Shown here in pieces: positions 30,711-39,550 of a stretch of 64,000 nucleotides of DNA (its first letter is position 1; the number at the start of each line of letters is the position of its first letter). The position numbers and the translations under genes are program-made. Below the pieces are notes generated by a model. That model saw nothing but the letters and a program-made list of their open reading frames with translations. It ran no database searches and was not told the origin of the DNA. Origin of the DNA: Corynebacterium sp. SCR221107 (lineage in GTDB: Bacteria; Actinomycetota; Actinomycetes; Mycobacteriales; Mycobacteriaceae); the NCBI RefSeq assembly GCF_027886475.1, contig NZ_CP115670.1, forward strand, positions 2,418,001 through 2,482,000, in the 5' to 3' direction.

Positions 30711-31436
30711 ATGCGAATTGATCTTTGGTCCGACGTTGTTTGCCCCTTTTGCCTGATCGGCAAGCGCCACCTCGAGCTCGCCCTCGAGCAATTCCCCCAC
30801 CGCGACGAGGCCGAGATCGTTTGGCACAGCTTCGAACTCGACCCCAACGCACCTACCATCTCCACCCAGTCGCTGGTGGAGATGGTCGCCCACAAGTATG
30901 GCGCAACCCCCGCGCAGGCCGAGGCTTCGCAGGTGGACATCGCCCGCCGCGCGGCAGCCGTTGGCCTCGAATTCAACTGGCGGGAGGCCAAGCCGGGCAA
31001 TACCTTCAACGCCCATCGCCTCATCCACCTCGCCGCCGCAACCGGCGGTGGCGCGCTTGCCGACGTTGTGGCGAAGGCACTCATCAAGGCCTACTTCACC
31101 GACGGGGTTGCCATCGGTACTGATGCCGAGCTACGCACGGTCGCCATCGACGCCGGTCTTTCCGCCGCGGACGTCGACCGCGTGCTGACTGGAAGCGATT
31201 ACACCGAGGAGGTCCGCGCAGACGAGGCTCAAGCCCACCAACTGGGCATCAGCGGGGTTCCCTTCTTCCTGTTTGAAGAAAAATGGGCCATCAGCGGTGC
31301 GCAGCCTGTGGAGGCTTTTGTTCAGGGGCTTCACACCGTTTGGGAGGCAACCCACCCGCAACCCCAGGCGCCGGCCTTCGTCGACCTTGGCGGGCAGGAC
31401 AATAATGCGCCCTCCTGCGGTCCCGAGGGCTGCTAA
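30711..31436 (+). CDS. DsbA-family oxidoreductase, FrnE-like
   Basis: The 241-residue cytoplasmic protein has a thioredoxin fold with a large helical insert. The redox motif CPFC is at residues 11-14 in WSDVVCPFCLIGK, and the cis-Pro segment is GISGVPFFLFE. This is the 2-hydroxychromene-2-carboxylate isomerase/FrnE branch, which includes disulfide isomerases important under oxidative stress in other bacteria. It ends in a short Pro/Gln-rich tail with two more Cys (CGPEGC). No signal peptide is seen. It follows phoU by 38 bases and may be co-transcribed. Confidence 0.92.
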   Translation: MRIDLWSDVVCPFCLIGKRHLELALEQFPHRDEAEIVWHSFELDPNAPTISTQSLVEMVAHKYGATPAQAEASQVDIARRAAAVGLEFNWREAKPGNTFNAHRLIHLAAATGGGALADVVAKALIKAYFTDGVAIGTDAELRTVAIDAGLSAADVDRVLTGSDYTEEVRADEAQAHQLGISGVPFFLFEEKWAISGAQPVEAFVQGLHTVWEATHPQPQAPAFVDLGGQDNNAPSCGPEGC

Positions 31437-31631
31437 TTTGAGCATTCGTTAGCCAAGCGGGGGGGCATCCACAGATTGTCCGTCATGCCGTTGGCGATCT
31501 GGTGTGGGCAGGAATCGCATCGGATATCGCTTGGCCGTTTTGATTAAACAACACGACCCCTCGCCACGGTCTACCATGGCCCCACCACTGGGAAGCTGTG
31601 CTGCGACCTCATCACGAAGAAGATTCTCACC

Positions 31632-31665
31632 AAACCACAAGGCCCCCTGGGGGGCCTCGTGGTTT
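31632..31665 (-). terminator. Terminator of the pst operon
   Basis: AAACCAC-A-GGCCCCC pairs with GGGGGCC-C-GTGGTTT (one mismatch) directly after the pstB stop. 31437-31631 holds no recognisable feature. Confidence 0.85.
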
Positions 31666-32439
31666 CTATCCGAAGCGACCGGAGATGTAGTCCTCGGTCT
31701 CCTTCTGGTCAGGATTCTCGAAGATCTTCTTGGTCGGGCCTACCTCAACGAGGCGGCCGGGCTTGCCGGTGGCCTCGAGGGAGTAGAAGGCCGTCTGGTC
31801 GGACACGCGGGCTGCCTGCTGCATGTTGTGCGTCACGATGACGATGGTGAACTCTTCCTTCAGCTCGTGGATTAGGTCCTCCACCGCCAAAGTCGAGATC
31901 GGGTCGAGGGCCGAGCACGGCTCGTCCATGAGGAGAACCTCCGGCTCGACGGCGATGGCGCGCGCGATACACAAGCGCTGCTGCTGACCGCCGGACAGGC
32001 CCCCGCCCGGCTTGTCGAGGCGGTCCTTGACCTCATCCCAGAGGTTGGCGCCGCGCAGGGACTTCTCTGCCACCTCGCGCAACTTCTTCTTGTTCTTTTC
32101 ACCGGCCAGCTTCAGACCAGCAACCACATTTTCCTCGATCGACATGGTCGGGAATGGGTTTGGCTTCTGGAACACCATGCCGATGGTGTTGCGCACGGAA
32201 ACCGGGTCAACCTTGGGTGCGTAGATGTCCTGGCCATCCAGGAGAATCTTGCCCTTGACGTAGGCACCCGGGATGACCTCGTGCATGCGGTTGATGGAAC
32301 GCAGCACGGTGGACTTGCCGCAGCCGGACGGGCCGATGAAGGCGGTGACGGCCTTCGCGGGGATGTCGAGGTTGACTTTTTGCACGGCATGGAAGTCGCC
32401 GTAGTAGATGTTGACGTCGTCGAGAACGAGCTTAGACAC
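31666..32439 (-). CDS. pstB: Phosphate ABC transporter ATP-binding protein
   Basis: The 257-residue ATPase powers phosphate import by PstSCA. Walker [18 protein letters not shown] signature, Walker B VLLMDEP and the PstB-typical segment [11 protein letters not shown] are all present. I chose GTG 32439: GGAG lies 6 bases upstream and the protein then begins [18 protein letters not shown] like other PstBs. The longer frame to 32592 translates the end of pstA in another frame and is spurious. It is the last gene of pstSCAB. Confidence 0.96.
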   Translation of the reverse strand: MSKLVLDDVNIYYGDFHAVQKVNLDIPAKAVTAFIGPSGCGKSTVLRSINRMHEVIPGAYVKGKILLDGQDIYAPKVDPVSVRNTIGMVFQKPNPFPTMSIEENVVAGLKLAGEKNKKKLREVAEKSLRGANLWDEVKDRLDKPGGGLSGGQQQRLCIARAIAVEPEVLLMDEPCSALDPISTLAVEDLIHELKEEFTIVIVTHNMQQAARVSDQTAFYSLEATGKPGRLVEVGPTKKIFENPDQKETEDYISGRFG

Positions 32440-32482
32440 GTTGTACTCCAGGGAATTTTCTCTTGTGAAAGCGCCGAAGCTG

Positions 32483-33379
32483 TTACTGCTTGACGGAGAA
32501 CTTAGCGGAAATGAAGCGAGCTGCGATGTTGAGGATTGCGATGATGAACACCAAAGTGAAGGCGGCGCCCCACAGCTTGTCCAACACGGCATCGGACGTA
32601 CCGGCCTTGTACATATCGAGCATCATCAGCGGCAGCGAAGACTGCGGGCCGTGGAAGGCGTCCCAGTTGATGGCCTGGGTCGAACCCACGAGGATGAGCA
32701 CCGGTGCGGACTCGCCCATCACGCGGGCGACGGCGAGCATGATGCCGGTGACGATACCGGAAAGGGCGGTCGGTAAAACGATCTTCGCGATGGTCTTCCA
32801 CTTCGGCACGCCCAAGGCATAGGAGGCTTCGCGCAGGTCCATGGGGACTACTCGCAGCATTTCCTCGGTGTTACGCACCACCACGGGGATCATGAGTAGC
32901 ACCAGGGAGATGGCCACGGCCATACCGGAGCGTTCGAATCCGAGCAGCACGATCCACATGGAGTAGACGAACAGCGCGGCGACGATAGATGGAACACCGG
33001 AGAGGATGTCGACCATGAAGGTGGTCACGCGCCCGAGCCTGCCGCCACGGTCATATTCGACGAGGTAGACGGCGGTGAAGATGCCGATCGGGATCGACAC
33101 GATGGACGCGATGCCCACCTGGACCAAGGTGCCGATGATGGCGTGGAGCGCGCCGCCGCCCGGCTTGGTGTACATGATGCCAAGCTGGGAACTACCCCAC
33201 CAATCGGCGCTGAGCACTGGGCCAAGGCCACGGGTGACAAGGTCAACCAGAACCCACACCAACGGGATGAGCGCTAGGACCATCGTGGTGTAAATGAGGA
33301 CGGTCATCACTTTGTCGGTGACCTTGCGGCCCGTTGCGATGTCCGAGAATGTCTGCTTCGTAGCAAGTTGATTAGTCAT
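32483..33379 (-). CDS. pstA: Phosphate ABC transporter permease PstA
   Basis: A 298-residue inner-membrane permease with six spans. The binding-protein-dependent transport motif EAA-x3-G appears as [27 protein letters not shown], and the region GGIGTA-like [21 protein letters not shown] precedes it, as in PstA proteins. It pairs with PstC to form the channel. 18 bases after pstC, 43 before pstB, same strand. Confidence 0.95.
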   Translation of the reverse strand: MTNQLATKQTFSDIATGRKVTDKVMTVLIYTTMVLALIPLVWVLVDLVTRGLGPVLSADWWGSSQLGIMYTKPGGGALHAIIGTLVQVGIASIVSIPIGIFTAVYLVEYDRGGRLGRVTTFMVDILSGVPSIVAALFVYSMWIVLLGFERSGMAVAISLVLLMIPVVVRNTEEMLRVVPMDLREASYALGVPKWKTIAKIVLPTALSGIVTGIMLAVARVMGESAPVLILVGSTQAINWDAFHGPQSSLPLMMLDMYKAGTSDAVLDKLWGAAFTLVFIIAILNIAARFISAKFSVKQ

Positions 33380-33397
33380 GTGTCTTTCCCCTACTTG

Positions 33398-34438
33398 CTA
33401 CTTCTTGGAAACCAAGGATCGAGCGAATGCGTTGACGATGAAGGTCAAGGCGAACAACACGAGGCCTGCGGCGATGTAAGCACCGGCCTTGATGTCGCTG
33501 TTGAACTCAGGTGCAGCGTTGGCAATGGCGGTTGCGAACGTCGTACCGCCGTCGAAAAGCGAGAAGCGGAAGGCCGAGGACGGGGAAACGACCATGTACA
33601 AAGCCATCGTCTCACCGAGCGCGCGGCCGAGGCCGAGCATGGAGCCGGAGATGAAGCCCGACATACCGAATGGGAGCACGGTCATGCGCACCACTTCCCA
33701 GCGGGTCGCACCCAGCGCCAAGGCGGATTCGATGTGGCCGGGCGGGGTTTGAACGAAGACCTCGCGGGCGGTTGCGGCGATGATCGGCAAGATCATGATG
33801 GCCAGCAGCACGCCACCGGTCATGATGTTACGTGCGGTGTCGAACGACGGAGAGTTCGAATAGGTGGCAAACAGCGGGAAGCCGCCGCCCCAGGAATTGA
33901 TCCACTTGAAGAAGCCGGAGAGGAAGGGGCCGAGCACCTGCCAACCCCACAGGCCATAGACGATGGAAGGCACAGCCGCAAGCATGTCCACCAGGAATCC
34001 AAGAGGCTTGACAGCCTTCTTGGGCGCGTAGTTGGTCAGGAAGATGGCCACGCCGAGCGCAATAGGCATGGCAATCACCAGTGCCAGGACCGAAATCAAC
34101 ACGGTGACTGCGAAGAGGTTCGGAATACCGAACTTCATCGAATCCAGGTTGGAGAGATCCCAAGCATCGCGGTAGGTGAAGAAGCCGACGAGGCCACCTT
34201 CGTTGCGCATCAACGACGGGACAGCGCGCCAGAGGAGGAAGGCACCAATGGCGGCGATGAGTACCGTGATGATGGTGGCGGATGCCGTTGATAGGAACTC
34301 AAAGATTCGGTCGCCCGGTCGCTTGACGGCACCGGCGCCCGAAGCCAGGGCTGGCGCAGCGGTGTTAGCGGCGCCCTCCTTAGTTCCGGAGGCCTGGTCC
34401 GCCTTGCTATCAAGGCGATCCCTGGTGGACATGTTCAT
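33398..34438 (-). CDS. pstC: Phosphate ABC transporter permease PstC
   Basis: The 346-residue permease has a polar N-terminal extension of about 45 residues before the first span, usual in actinobacteria, then six spans. Its EAA loop reads ESALALGATRWEVVRMTVLPFGMSG, followed by the conserved GRALGETMALYMV. It forms the membrane channel with PstA. AAGGA lies upstream of ATG 34438; a second ATG at 34432 is also possible. Confidence 0.95.
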   Translation of the reverse strand: MNMSTRDRLDSKADQASGTKEGAANTAAPALASGAGAVKRPGDRIFEFLSTASATIITVLIAAIGAFLLWRAVPSLMRNEGGLVGFFTYRDAWDLSNLDSMKFGIPNLFAVTVLISVLALVIAMPIALGVAIFLTNYAPKKAVKPLGFLVDMLAAVPSIVYGLWGWQVLGPFLSGFFKWINSWGGGFPLFATYSNSPSFDTARNIMTGGVLLAIMILPIIAATAREVFVQTPPGHIESALALGATRWEVVRMTVLPFGMSGFISGSMLGLGRALGETMALYMVVSPSSAFRFSLFDGGTTFATAIANAAPEFNSDIKAGAYIAAGLVLFALTFIVNAFARSLVSKK

Positions 34439-34474
34439 GAGGAAATCCTTGCGGTTGTAAGGAAGGTGAAGGTG

Positions 34475-35599
34475 TTACTTGATGGCGGCGATGGCGTCAG
34501 CCAGACGCTTGCCGTGAGTGGAGTCCTTCGCCACTGGGATGAAGCCCAGGGACTCGAGCTCGGAATCCTGGCTGTCCAGTGCCACGGTCAGGAAGTCCTT
34601 GACCATGTCAGCGGTGCCCTCGGCGTCGCTGGTGCCGGAGTAGTCGGAGCAGACGATCTCGTAGGTGGTCAAAACCAGCGGGTATGCACCCTCGGAGTTG
34701 GTAGCGAACAGCTTGTCGGAGTCAACGACCATGTCGTTGCCGGTGGTCTTGAACTCCATGCCGTCGATGGCCTTGCCGACGGTCTCGGCATTGAGCTCAA
34801 CCGCGCCCGCGCCGAAGTCGAGGTTGGCGATGCCAAGCCCCTTCTCCTGAGCGAAGCCAGCCTCGACGTAGGTGATGGCACCGTTGGTGGCCTCAACCTC
34901 GTTGGCGACACCGGAAGAGCCGTTAGCGCCGGCACCGACGGTGTTCGGGAATGCCTTGCCCTCGCCCTCCCAGTCGCCGGTGGCGGCCTTCAAGAACTTC
35001 TGGAAGTTGTCGGAGGTACCGGACTCGTCGGAGCGGTAGACGACCTTGATGTCGGTGTCTGGCAGCTCAATGCCCTCGTTCTCAGCCTTGATCTCGTCGG
35101 CGTTCCACTTGGTGATGTCGCCCTTGAAGATCTTGGCAACGGTGGCGGTGGACAGGTTCAGGGTGTCAACGCCCTCGAGGTTGTAAGCGATGGCAACTGG
35201 GCCGATGACGAAAGGCAGGTGCCATGCGTCAGCACCGCCACAGCGCTCGGCAGCCTTGGTGACCTGGTCCTCCTTCAGGGCGGAGTCAGAACCGGCGAAC
35301 ATGACCTGGCCGTTGATGAACTGCTCCTGGCCGGAACCGGAACCGGTCGGGTTGTAAGCCAAGTTAGCACCTGGAACTGCAGCCTGGTACTGGACACCGA
35401 AGTAGTCCATAGCCTTCTGCTGGGAGGAAGCGCCCTCAGCGACCAGCTGGCCGGTGGTGCCGGACAGGCCGTCTGCGGAAGCGGAAGCGGAGTCGGAAGA
35501 ACCGGAGGAAGCGTTGTTGCCGGTCTCAGAGCAGGCGGTAAGAGCCAGTGCGGAGACTGCGGTGAGGGCAAACAGGGAGCGCTTGAGCTTAGAGTTCAC
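34475..35599 (-). CDS. pstS: Phosphate-binding lipoprotein PstS
   Basis: The 374-residue protein captures phosphate outside the membrane. It has a lipoprotein signal (KLKRSLFALTAVSALALTAC, lipobox LTAC, lipidated Cys at residue 23) and then a short Ser/Gly/Ala linker. Phosphate-contact loops are visible in NPTGSGSGQEQF and YRSDESGTSDNFQ. It is the first and promoter-proximal gene of pstSCAB, and a Pho-type repeat with a -10 lies about 100 bases upstream. AAAGGT-type ribosome site precedes ATG. Confidence 0.96.
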   Translation of the reverse strand: MNSKLKRSLFALTAVSALALTACSETGNNASSGSSDSASASADGLSGTTGQLVAEGASSQQKAMDYFGVQYQAAVPGANLAYNPTGSGSGQEQFINGQVMFAGSDSALKEDQVTKAAERCGGADAWHLPFVIGPVAIAYNLEGVDTLNLSTATVAKIFKGDITKWNADEIKAENEGIELPDTDIKVVYRSDESGTSDNFQKFLKAATGDWEGEGKAFPNTVGAGANGSSGVANEVEATNGAITYVEAGFAQEKGLGIANLDFGAGAVELNAETVGKAIDGMEFKTTGNDMVVDSDKLFATNSEGAYPLVLTTYEIVCSDYSGTSDAEGTADMVKDFLTVALDSQDSELESLGFIPVAKDSTHGKRLADAIAAIK

Positions 35600-35701
35600 G
35601 GGAAACCTTTCAAGATGGTTGTGCCCAATTTTTCAGGCAAGTCCTTGGAGGAATGACACACAGTCATTCACAGGAGACAACCTAAGGTGACTTGGTGACC
35701 A

Positions 35702-35733
35702 GTTATAGCCCAAACGGTTAACGGTGCATGAAC
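35702..35733 (-). promoter_or_regulatory. pstS promoter with candidate Pho box
   Basis: On the minus strand two 11-base units, GTTCATGCACC and GTTAACCGTTT (35733-35712), resemble the direct-repeat PHO boxes of actinobacteria. A TATAAC -10 lies at 35707-35702. The arrangement would place the response regulator over the -35. Confidence 0.55.
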
Positions 35734-35818
35734 AACATTTGAGTTCTTGGAAAACCTTGGAACGACACGGGAAAAATGTCCGTTTAACGGTCTGCTTTTC
35801 GTGGAATGCAGACAAATC

Positions 35819-35858
35819 GGGGCTGTTCACTGTGGTTTCATTACCGAGTGACAGCCCC
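35819..35858 (-). terminator. Terminator of mshD
   Basis: GGGGCTGTCACT and AGTGAACAGCCCC form an imperfect stem after the mshD stop. The T tail is weak. Confidence 0.5.
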
Positions 35859-35907
35859 CTTTCTCCGCTTGCGCTTTCCCCCGCATCTACCCCTATCACC
35901 TCACTAT

Positions 35908-36792
35908 TTACAGCTCGCCTTGTGGTTCATAGACCACATGGCGCTCGTGCACCTGAAAGCCCAAAGCGGTATAGGCATTGACTGCGGGCTTGTTATCGGC
36001 CTCCACATATAAAATGGCGCGGTTCATGCCCAGATCGTGCAAGTGCTTGAGGCCAGCGCGCACCAGCGGATCGCCGAGCCCCTTGCCGCGGAAATCCCGG
36101 GCGAGCCCCACCACGTAGATTTCCCCTAGGGTCTCGCTGTGGCGCTTGAGCCAGTGGAAGCCCGTAATATCCCCGTCGTGGACGAGGAAAAGGACGTCCT
36201 CAGGGCGAAACCACGTGGTCTTTTGGGCGCGCGCCAAGCGATCGAGGTCCCAGCCACCTTGCTCCGGATGCCAGGAAAAGGCCTGGTTGTTGGCCTTGAG
36301 CCACTGGCCGTCGGCGTCGTCTAGCTCGGCGCGGGCTTGGGTAAGGTTCATGATTGTAAAGCCTTCGGGAACCACCACGGAGACGTCAATGTCGTCGGAG
36401 CCCATGACCAGCAGGGTGCGGGTTACCACCATGTGGTGGGTCGCGCCTATGTGTTGGGCGCCTGGCAGGTCGCCGTGGGCCCAGATCTTGGTGACACCGT
36501 GGGCGGTGGCGGCGTCAATAAGCTTGGAGCCAAGCCCGTGGCGGCGGTGGGAGGGATCGACCACCAACTCCACGCTATCGCCGTCGACGGCGGCAAATCC
36601 GGCCAGTTGATCGCCTAGGTACACGCCAAAATGGGTGTGCCCGAAATGTGGGTCGTCCAAGCCCAAGAGGAACTGTTCGGAGATGGCGGGGACGCCGTCG
36701 GCATTTTCAGCGCGCGATGCGATAGCGTGCGCGGCCGCGGGGTCAATGCCGGTACGGACGCTGGCTTCGTCGTAAAGCGATGGAGCAGACAT
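35908..36792 (-). CDS. mshD: Mycothiol synthase (tandem GNAT)
   Basis: The 294-residue protein acetylates Cys-GlcN-Ins, the last step of mycothiol synthesis. It has two GNAT domains: the N-terminal one with RRHGLGSKLIDAA (about residue 85) and the active C-terminal one with RGKGLGDPLVRAGLKHL and NKPAVNAYTALGFQVHERHVVYE, the MshD ending. AAGGAAGG lies upstream of ATG 36792. It is next to the pst operon, as mshD is next to phoT in M. tuberculosis (from memory). It is divergent from the LmeA-like gene. Confidence 0.94.
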   Translation of the reverse strand: MSAPSLYDEASVRTGIDPAAAHAIASRAENADGVPAISEQFLLGLDDPHFGHTHFGVYLGDQLAGFAAVDGDSVELVVDPSHRRHGLGSKLIDAATAHGVTKIWAHGDLPGAQHIGATHHMVVTRTLLVMGSDDIDVSVVVPEGFTIMNLTQARAELDDADGQWLKANNQAFSWHPEQGGWDLDRLARAQKTTWFRPEDVLFLVHDGDITGFHWLKRHSETLGEIYVVGLARDFRGKGLGDPLVRAGLKHLHDLGMNRAILYVEADNKPAVNAYTALGFQVHERHVVYEPQGEL

Positions 36793-36898
36793 GTCGGTGC
36801 TGCCTTCCTTTCCACGTTTTTCTTCCTATTCTTACCAACATTGCATAGCGTTGGTGGGCAAAGCGATTATTCCTTGCGCGACTGGTAAGAATGGAAAG

Positions 36899-37669
36899 GT
36901 GAACAAAGCGCAACGTGGCCTTATCTCTGCGGTCTCCAGCCTCGCACTGCTCGGCGGTGCCGGGTGGCTGGTGGATACCTCCGCGGCCGCGCGCGCCGAG
37001 AACGCGATCTCGCAGCAGGTGCGCGAGCAGGCGCGCCTGGATACCACCCCGAACGTCAATATCATCGGGTTCCCGTTTCTTTTGGCCTACGGCAATCACA
37101 CCTATAAGGAATTAACGGTGGGAATTTCCGATATTACGGTGCCCACCTTCGGCCTCGTGCGCACCACCACCGCGCTGACCAAGGTCACCGTCACCAGTGA
37201 GCAGATTGCCAGCGGACAGCTCGAAGGCGCCCAGGCGCAGCTGATCTCCCGCAACGTCGGGCTCGACGGGGTGTCCATCGGCCACCTTTTGGGCATTACC
37301 GATCTGGACGTATCCAACCCCTATGACATCTCCCCCGCCGGCGGCAATGTCAGTGAGGCGCAGCTGATGGGGACCCCGGAGGGCTTTGACGAGCCGGTTG
37401 CAGTCCGGGTCAAGCTGCGGCTGAAAGGGCCGATGTTCCAGATGACCCCCACGGAGCTTGTCGACGGCCCTGCCGAGCGCACGGAGGACATCTTCGATGC
37501 CTTCGATCTGCAATTCGATACCAATACCTTGCCTATGGGCGCGCAGGCCAGCTACGTCTTCTTGACCGGCGGCACCATTTATTTCCAGTCCCAAGAACGC
37601 AATGTCACCGTGCACATGGGCGACCTGTCCCCGATCGTTGCCGCGCCGGCGGCCGTTGCCATAGATTAG
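36899..37669 (+). CDS. LmeA family phospholipid-binding protein (DUF2993)
   Basis: A 256-residue exported protein: positive N-terminus (NKAQRG), one hydrophobic segment (LISAVSSLALLGGAGWLV) and then a beta-rich DUF2993 domain with VNIIGFPFLLAYGNHTYKELTVGISDI. Mycobacterial LmeA binds phospholipids and supports lipomannan elongation; its gene is near mshD there too. I chose GTG 36899 after GGAAAG; the longer frame to 36791 runs through the divergent promoter and is unlikely. It probably sits in the envelope, held by the uncleaved signal or released. Confidence 0.85.
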   Translation: MNKAQRGLISAVSSLALLGGAGWLVDTSAAARAENAISQQVREQARLDTTPNVNIIGFPFLLAYGNHTYKELTVGISDITVPTFGLVRTTTALTKVTVTSEQIASGQLEGAQAQLISRNVGLDGVSIGHLLGITDLDVSNPYDISPAGGNVSEAQLMGTPEGFDEPVAVRVKLRLKGPMFQMTPTELVDGPAERTEDIFDAFDLQFDTNTLPMGAQASYVFLTGGTIYFQSQERNVTVHMGDLSPIVAAPAAVAID

Positions 37670-37693
37670 GGAGCCAAGAAATTCAACGGGCAG

Positions 37694-38764
37694 TTAGATT
37701 CGAATGTCGAAGAATCCCACAATCCACCGCAGGGTAGAGATCGGTGTGGGCTTGATCGTGCGCTCGGGCGCGTAGACCTCGATGGCCTTGGGCACCGCCC
37801 CCAGCGTCACCGAGCTGAGAGTGCCCACGTATTCCCCATCGACCTGGAAGCGCCGTGGTTCGTGGCAGTCGAGTTCGACCTGCATGGCGTCGTCGAAGGT
37901 GAGGGTACGCCGGTCCACGAGGTGTTGGACCCAGGGGCGCTTACCGAGGCCAACCAGGTGCATCATCGACAGCGCACCCCCGATGCCGTCGAGGGAGGAG
38001 AGCGCAAACAGGCCCAATCCTAAGTCGAAGGAGTTGCGCGGATTGGTGACCACCGGCAGCGGTCCGAGGAAAGTCCAGGGGTTGGTGTTGGAGGCTACGC
38101 ACAAAGGCAGCGCCGTGCGCCGGAAATCATTGCCGTTGCGGTCGCTGGCGGTGACGTCGATGCGCGGCGGATACTTGCGCGTAAGGCGCCAAGCATGCAG
38201 GGCCACGCGCAGGTAGCGCAGCGGGGTGGCCGCAAAACCGCGGCGTCGGGCGCGCTCGACGCCGGCGATCACCTCGGCGTCGATGCCAAAACCGGCGTTG
38301 ACGGCAAACCACTTGTCGTCCCAGGTTCCTAGGTCAATGGTGCGGTATTCCTCGGCAGCGATGGTTTCCGCGAGGACCTCGGTGGCGTGGATCGGTTCCG
38401 CTGGGAAGCCGAGTGCACGGGCGAACACATTCGCCGAACCGGTGGGAATCACCGCCAGCCGGGGTCGCTTCCCCAGCTGTTCCACCGGCTTGCCGGAGTC
38501 GCCGAGCAAGCCATTGATGACCTCGTTGACGGTGCCGTCGCCGCCGACGGCAATGACCACATCTACCGGCTGGCGAGTGCCGTTGGACTCGAAATCGTAG
38601 CCGTCGGCAAGCATGGCGCAGATGTCACGAGCATGCCCCGCGTAATGCGTGAATAGCGCAACCAACTGCAATCCGGGCACCTTTCGCAGACGCGGGATCA
38701 CCCGACTAAACAACGCCGGGGTCTGGCTGGTGGAATTCGGATTGACAATGAGCACTGCGCGCAT
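37694..38764 (-). CDS. Diacylglycerol/sphingosine kinase family protein
   Basis: The 356-residue protein has the DAGK catalytic domain at the N-terminus: VNPNSTS, the ATP loop GGDGTVNEVINGLL (near residue 95), and IPTGSANVFARALG. The C-terminal beta domain ends VDGEYVG, as in YegS/DgkB proteins. These phosphorylate diacylglycerol or related lipids at the membrane. AAGGTG lies 5-6 bases before ATG. A copy of the 11-base motif lies in frame (Leu-Ala-Asp, 38603-38613). It is convergent with the LmeA-like gene with only 24 bases between. Confidence 0.92.
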   Translation of the reverse strand: MRAVLIVNPNSTSQTPALFSRVIPRLRKVPGLQLVALFTHYAGHARDICAMLADGYDFESNGTRQPVDVVIAVGGDGTVNEVINGLLGDSGKPVEQLGKRPRLAVIPTGSANVFARALGFPAEPIHATEVLAETIAAEEYRTIDLGTWDDKWFAVNAGFGIDAEVIAGVERARRRGFAATPLRYLRVALHAWRLTRKYPPRIDVTASDRNGNDFRRTALPLCVASNTNPWTFLGPLPVVTNPRNSFDLGLGLFALSSLDGIGGALSMMHLVGLGKRPWVQHLVDRRTLTFDDAMQVELDCHEPRRFQVDGEYVGTLSSVTLGAVPKAIEVYAPERTIKPTPISTLRWIVGFFDIRI

Positions 38765-38840
38765 GGTGTCACCTTAGGGCAGCGCGCGCAGGGAAACCAC
38801 CCGGCGCGCCGCTTGTTGCCCCGTTGGTAGTGTGGGAGAC

Positions 38841-39485
38841 ATGAGTGACAAGCAACCAGAAACCCCCAAGGTATCGCTTGCGGGCAGCGAGGCCGTCAAC
38901 CGCGCCGCGCAGCAGTGGAAGGACACCGCCCACCGCAACATCCCCGGCCTGGGCGATCTGCCCATCCCGGATGACACCGCCAACCTGCGCGAGGGTCCGA
39001 ATCTGCACGATGGGCTGCTCGCGCTGCTGCCGCTGGTCGGCGTGTGGCGCGGCACCGGCCAGGCTGTGGGCTCGGATGAAGGCCAGTACAACTTCGGCCA
39101 GCAAATCACCTTCGCCCACGACGGCGAGAATTACCTTACCTACGAGTCGCGGATCTGGAAGATCGGAGAGGATGGCGAGCCAGCCGGGCTGGATGTACGC
39201 GAGTCCGGTTTCTGGCGCATTAGCCTCAAAGACGAGATCGAGGTGGTCGTGAGCCACTCCACCGGCGTGGTGGAAATCTTCTACGGACAGCCGGTCAATG
39301 AGCGCGCATGGGAGATCGAGGCCGCGTCCACGATGGTCACCGAGACCGGCCCGGCAGATCTCGGCCCCGCCAAACGCCTGTATGGCCTGATGCCCAACAA
39401 CAACTTGGGTTGGGTCGATGAACGCCTCGTCGACGGCGAGCTGCGCCCGCGCATGTCCGCCGAGCTTTCCCGCGTGATCGGCTAA
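38841..39485 (+). CDS. Nitrobindin-like heme-binding beta-barrel protein (FABP family)
   Basis: The 214-residue protein is a THAP4/nitrobindin-type beta-barrel. The motif GVWRGTGQA (G-x-W-x-G-x-G, about residue 65) opens the barrel and NFGQQITF, ESRIWKIG and the late RLYGLMPNNNLGWVDE follow as in the family, which binds ferric heme and reacts with NO or peroxynitrite. The M. tuberculosis relative is Rv0813c (from memory). ATG 38841 has a TAGTGT 8 bases upstream, so the transcript may be leaderless; a GTG at 38832 is less likely. Confidence 0.88.
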   Translation: MSDKQPETPKVSLAGSEAVNRAAQQWKDTAHRNIPGLGDLPIPDDTANLREGPNLHDGLLALLPLVGVWRGTGQAVGSDEGQYNFGQQITFAHDGENYLTYESRIWKIGEDGEPAGLDVRESGFWRISLKDEIEVVVSHSTGVVEIFYGQPVNERAWEIEAASTMVTETGPADLGPAKRLYGLMPNNNLGWVDERLVDGELRPRMSAELSRVIG

Positions 39486-39491
39486 ATGCAT

Positions 39492-39520
39492 AACCGGATG
39501 CCTTGTGCGTCCGGTTTTTC
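39492..39520 (+). terminator. Terminator after the nitrobindin-like gene
   Basis: AACCGGA and TCCGGTT form the stem and TTTCTTTT follows. Confidence 0.85.
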
Positions 39521-39524
39521 TTTT

Positions 39525-39535
39525 GCTTGCCGACG
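39525..39535 (+). repeat. GCTTKCCGACG motif copy
   Basis: Exact GCTTGCCGACG directly after the T-run of the terminator at 39492-39520. Confidence 0.6.
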
Positions 39536-39550
39536 GCTAAAGTATGCGGC

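Noticed and set aside
32440..32592. N-terminal extension of pstB
   Set aside because: It reads the 3' end of pstA in another frame; the GTG at 32439 has its own ribosome site and gives the normal PstB length.
34466..35656. A 396-codon plus-strand open frame
   Set aside because: It lies antisense over pstS and is created by the strong codon bias of that gene; no ribosome site or family pattern.
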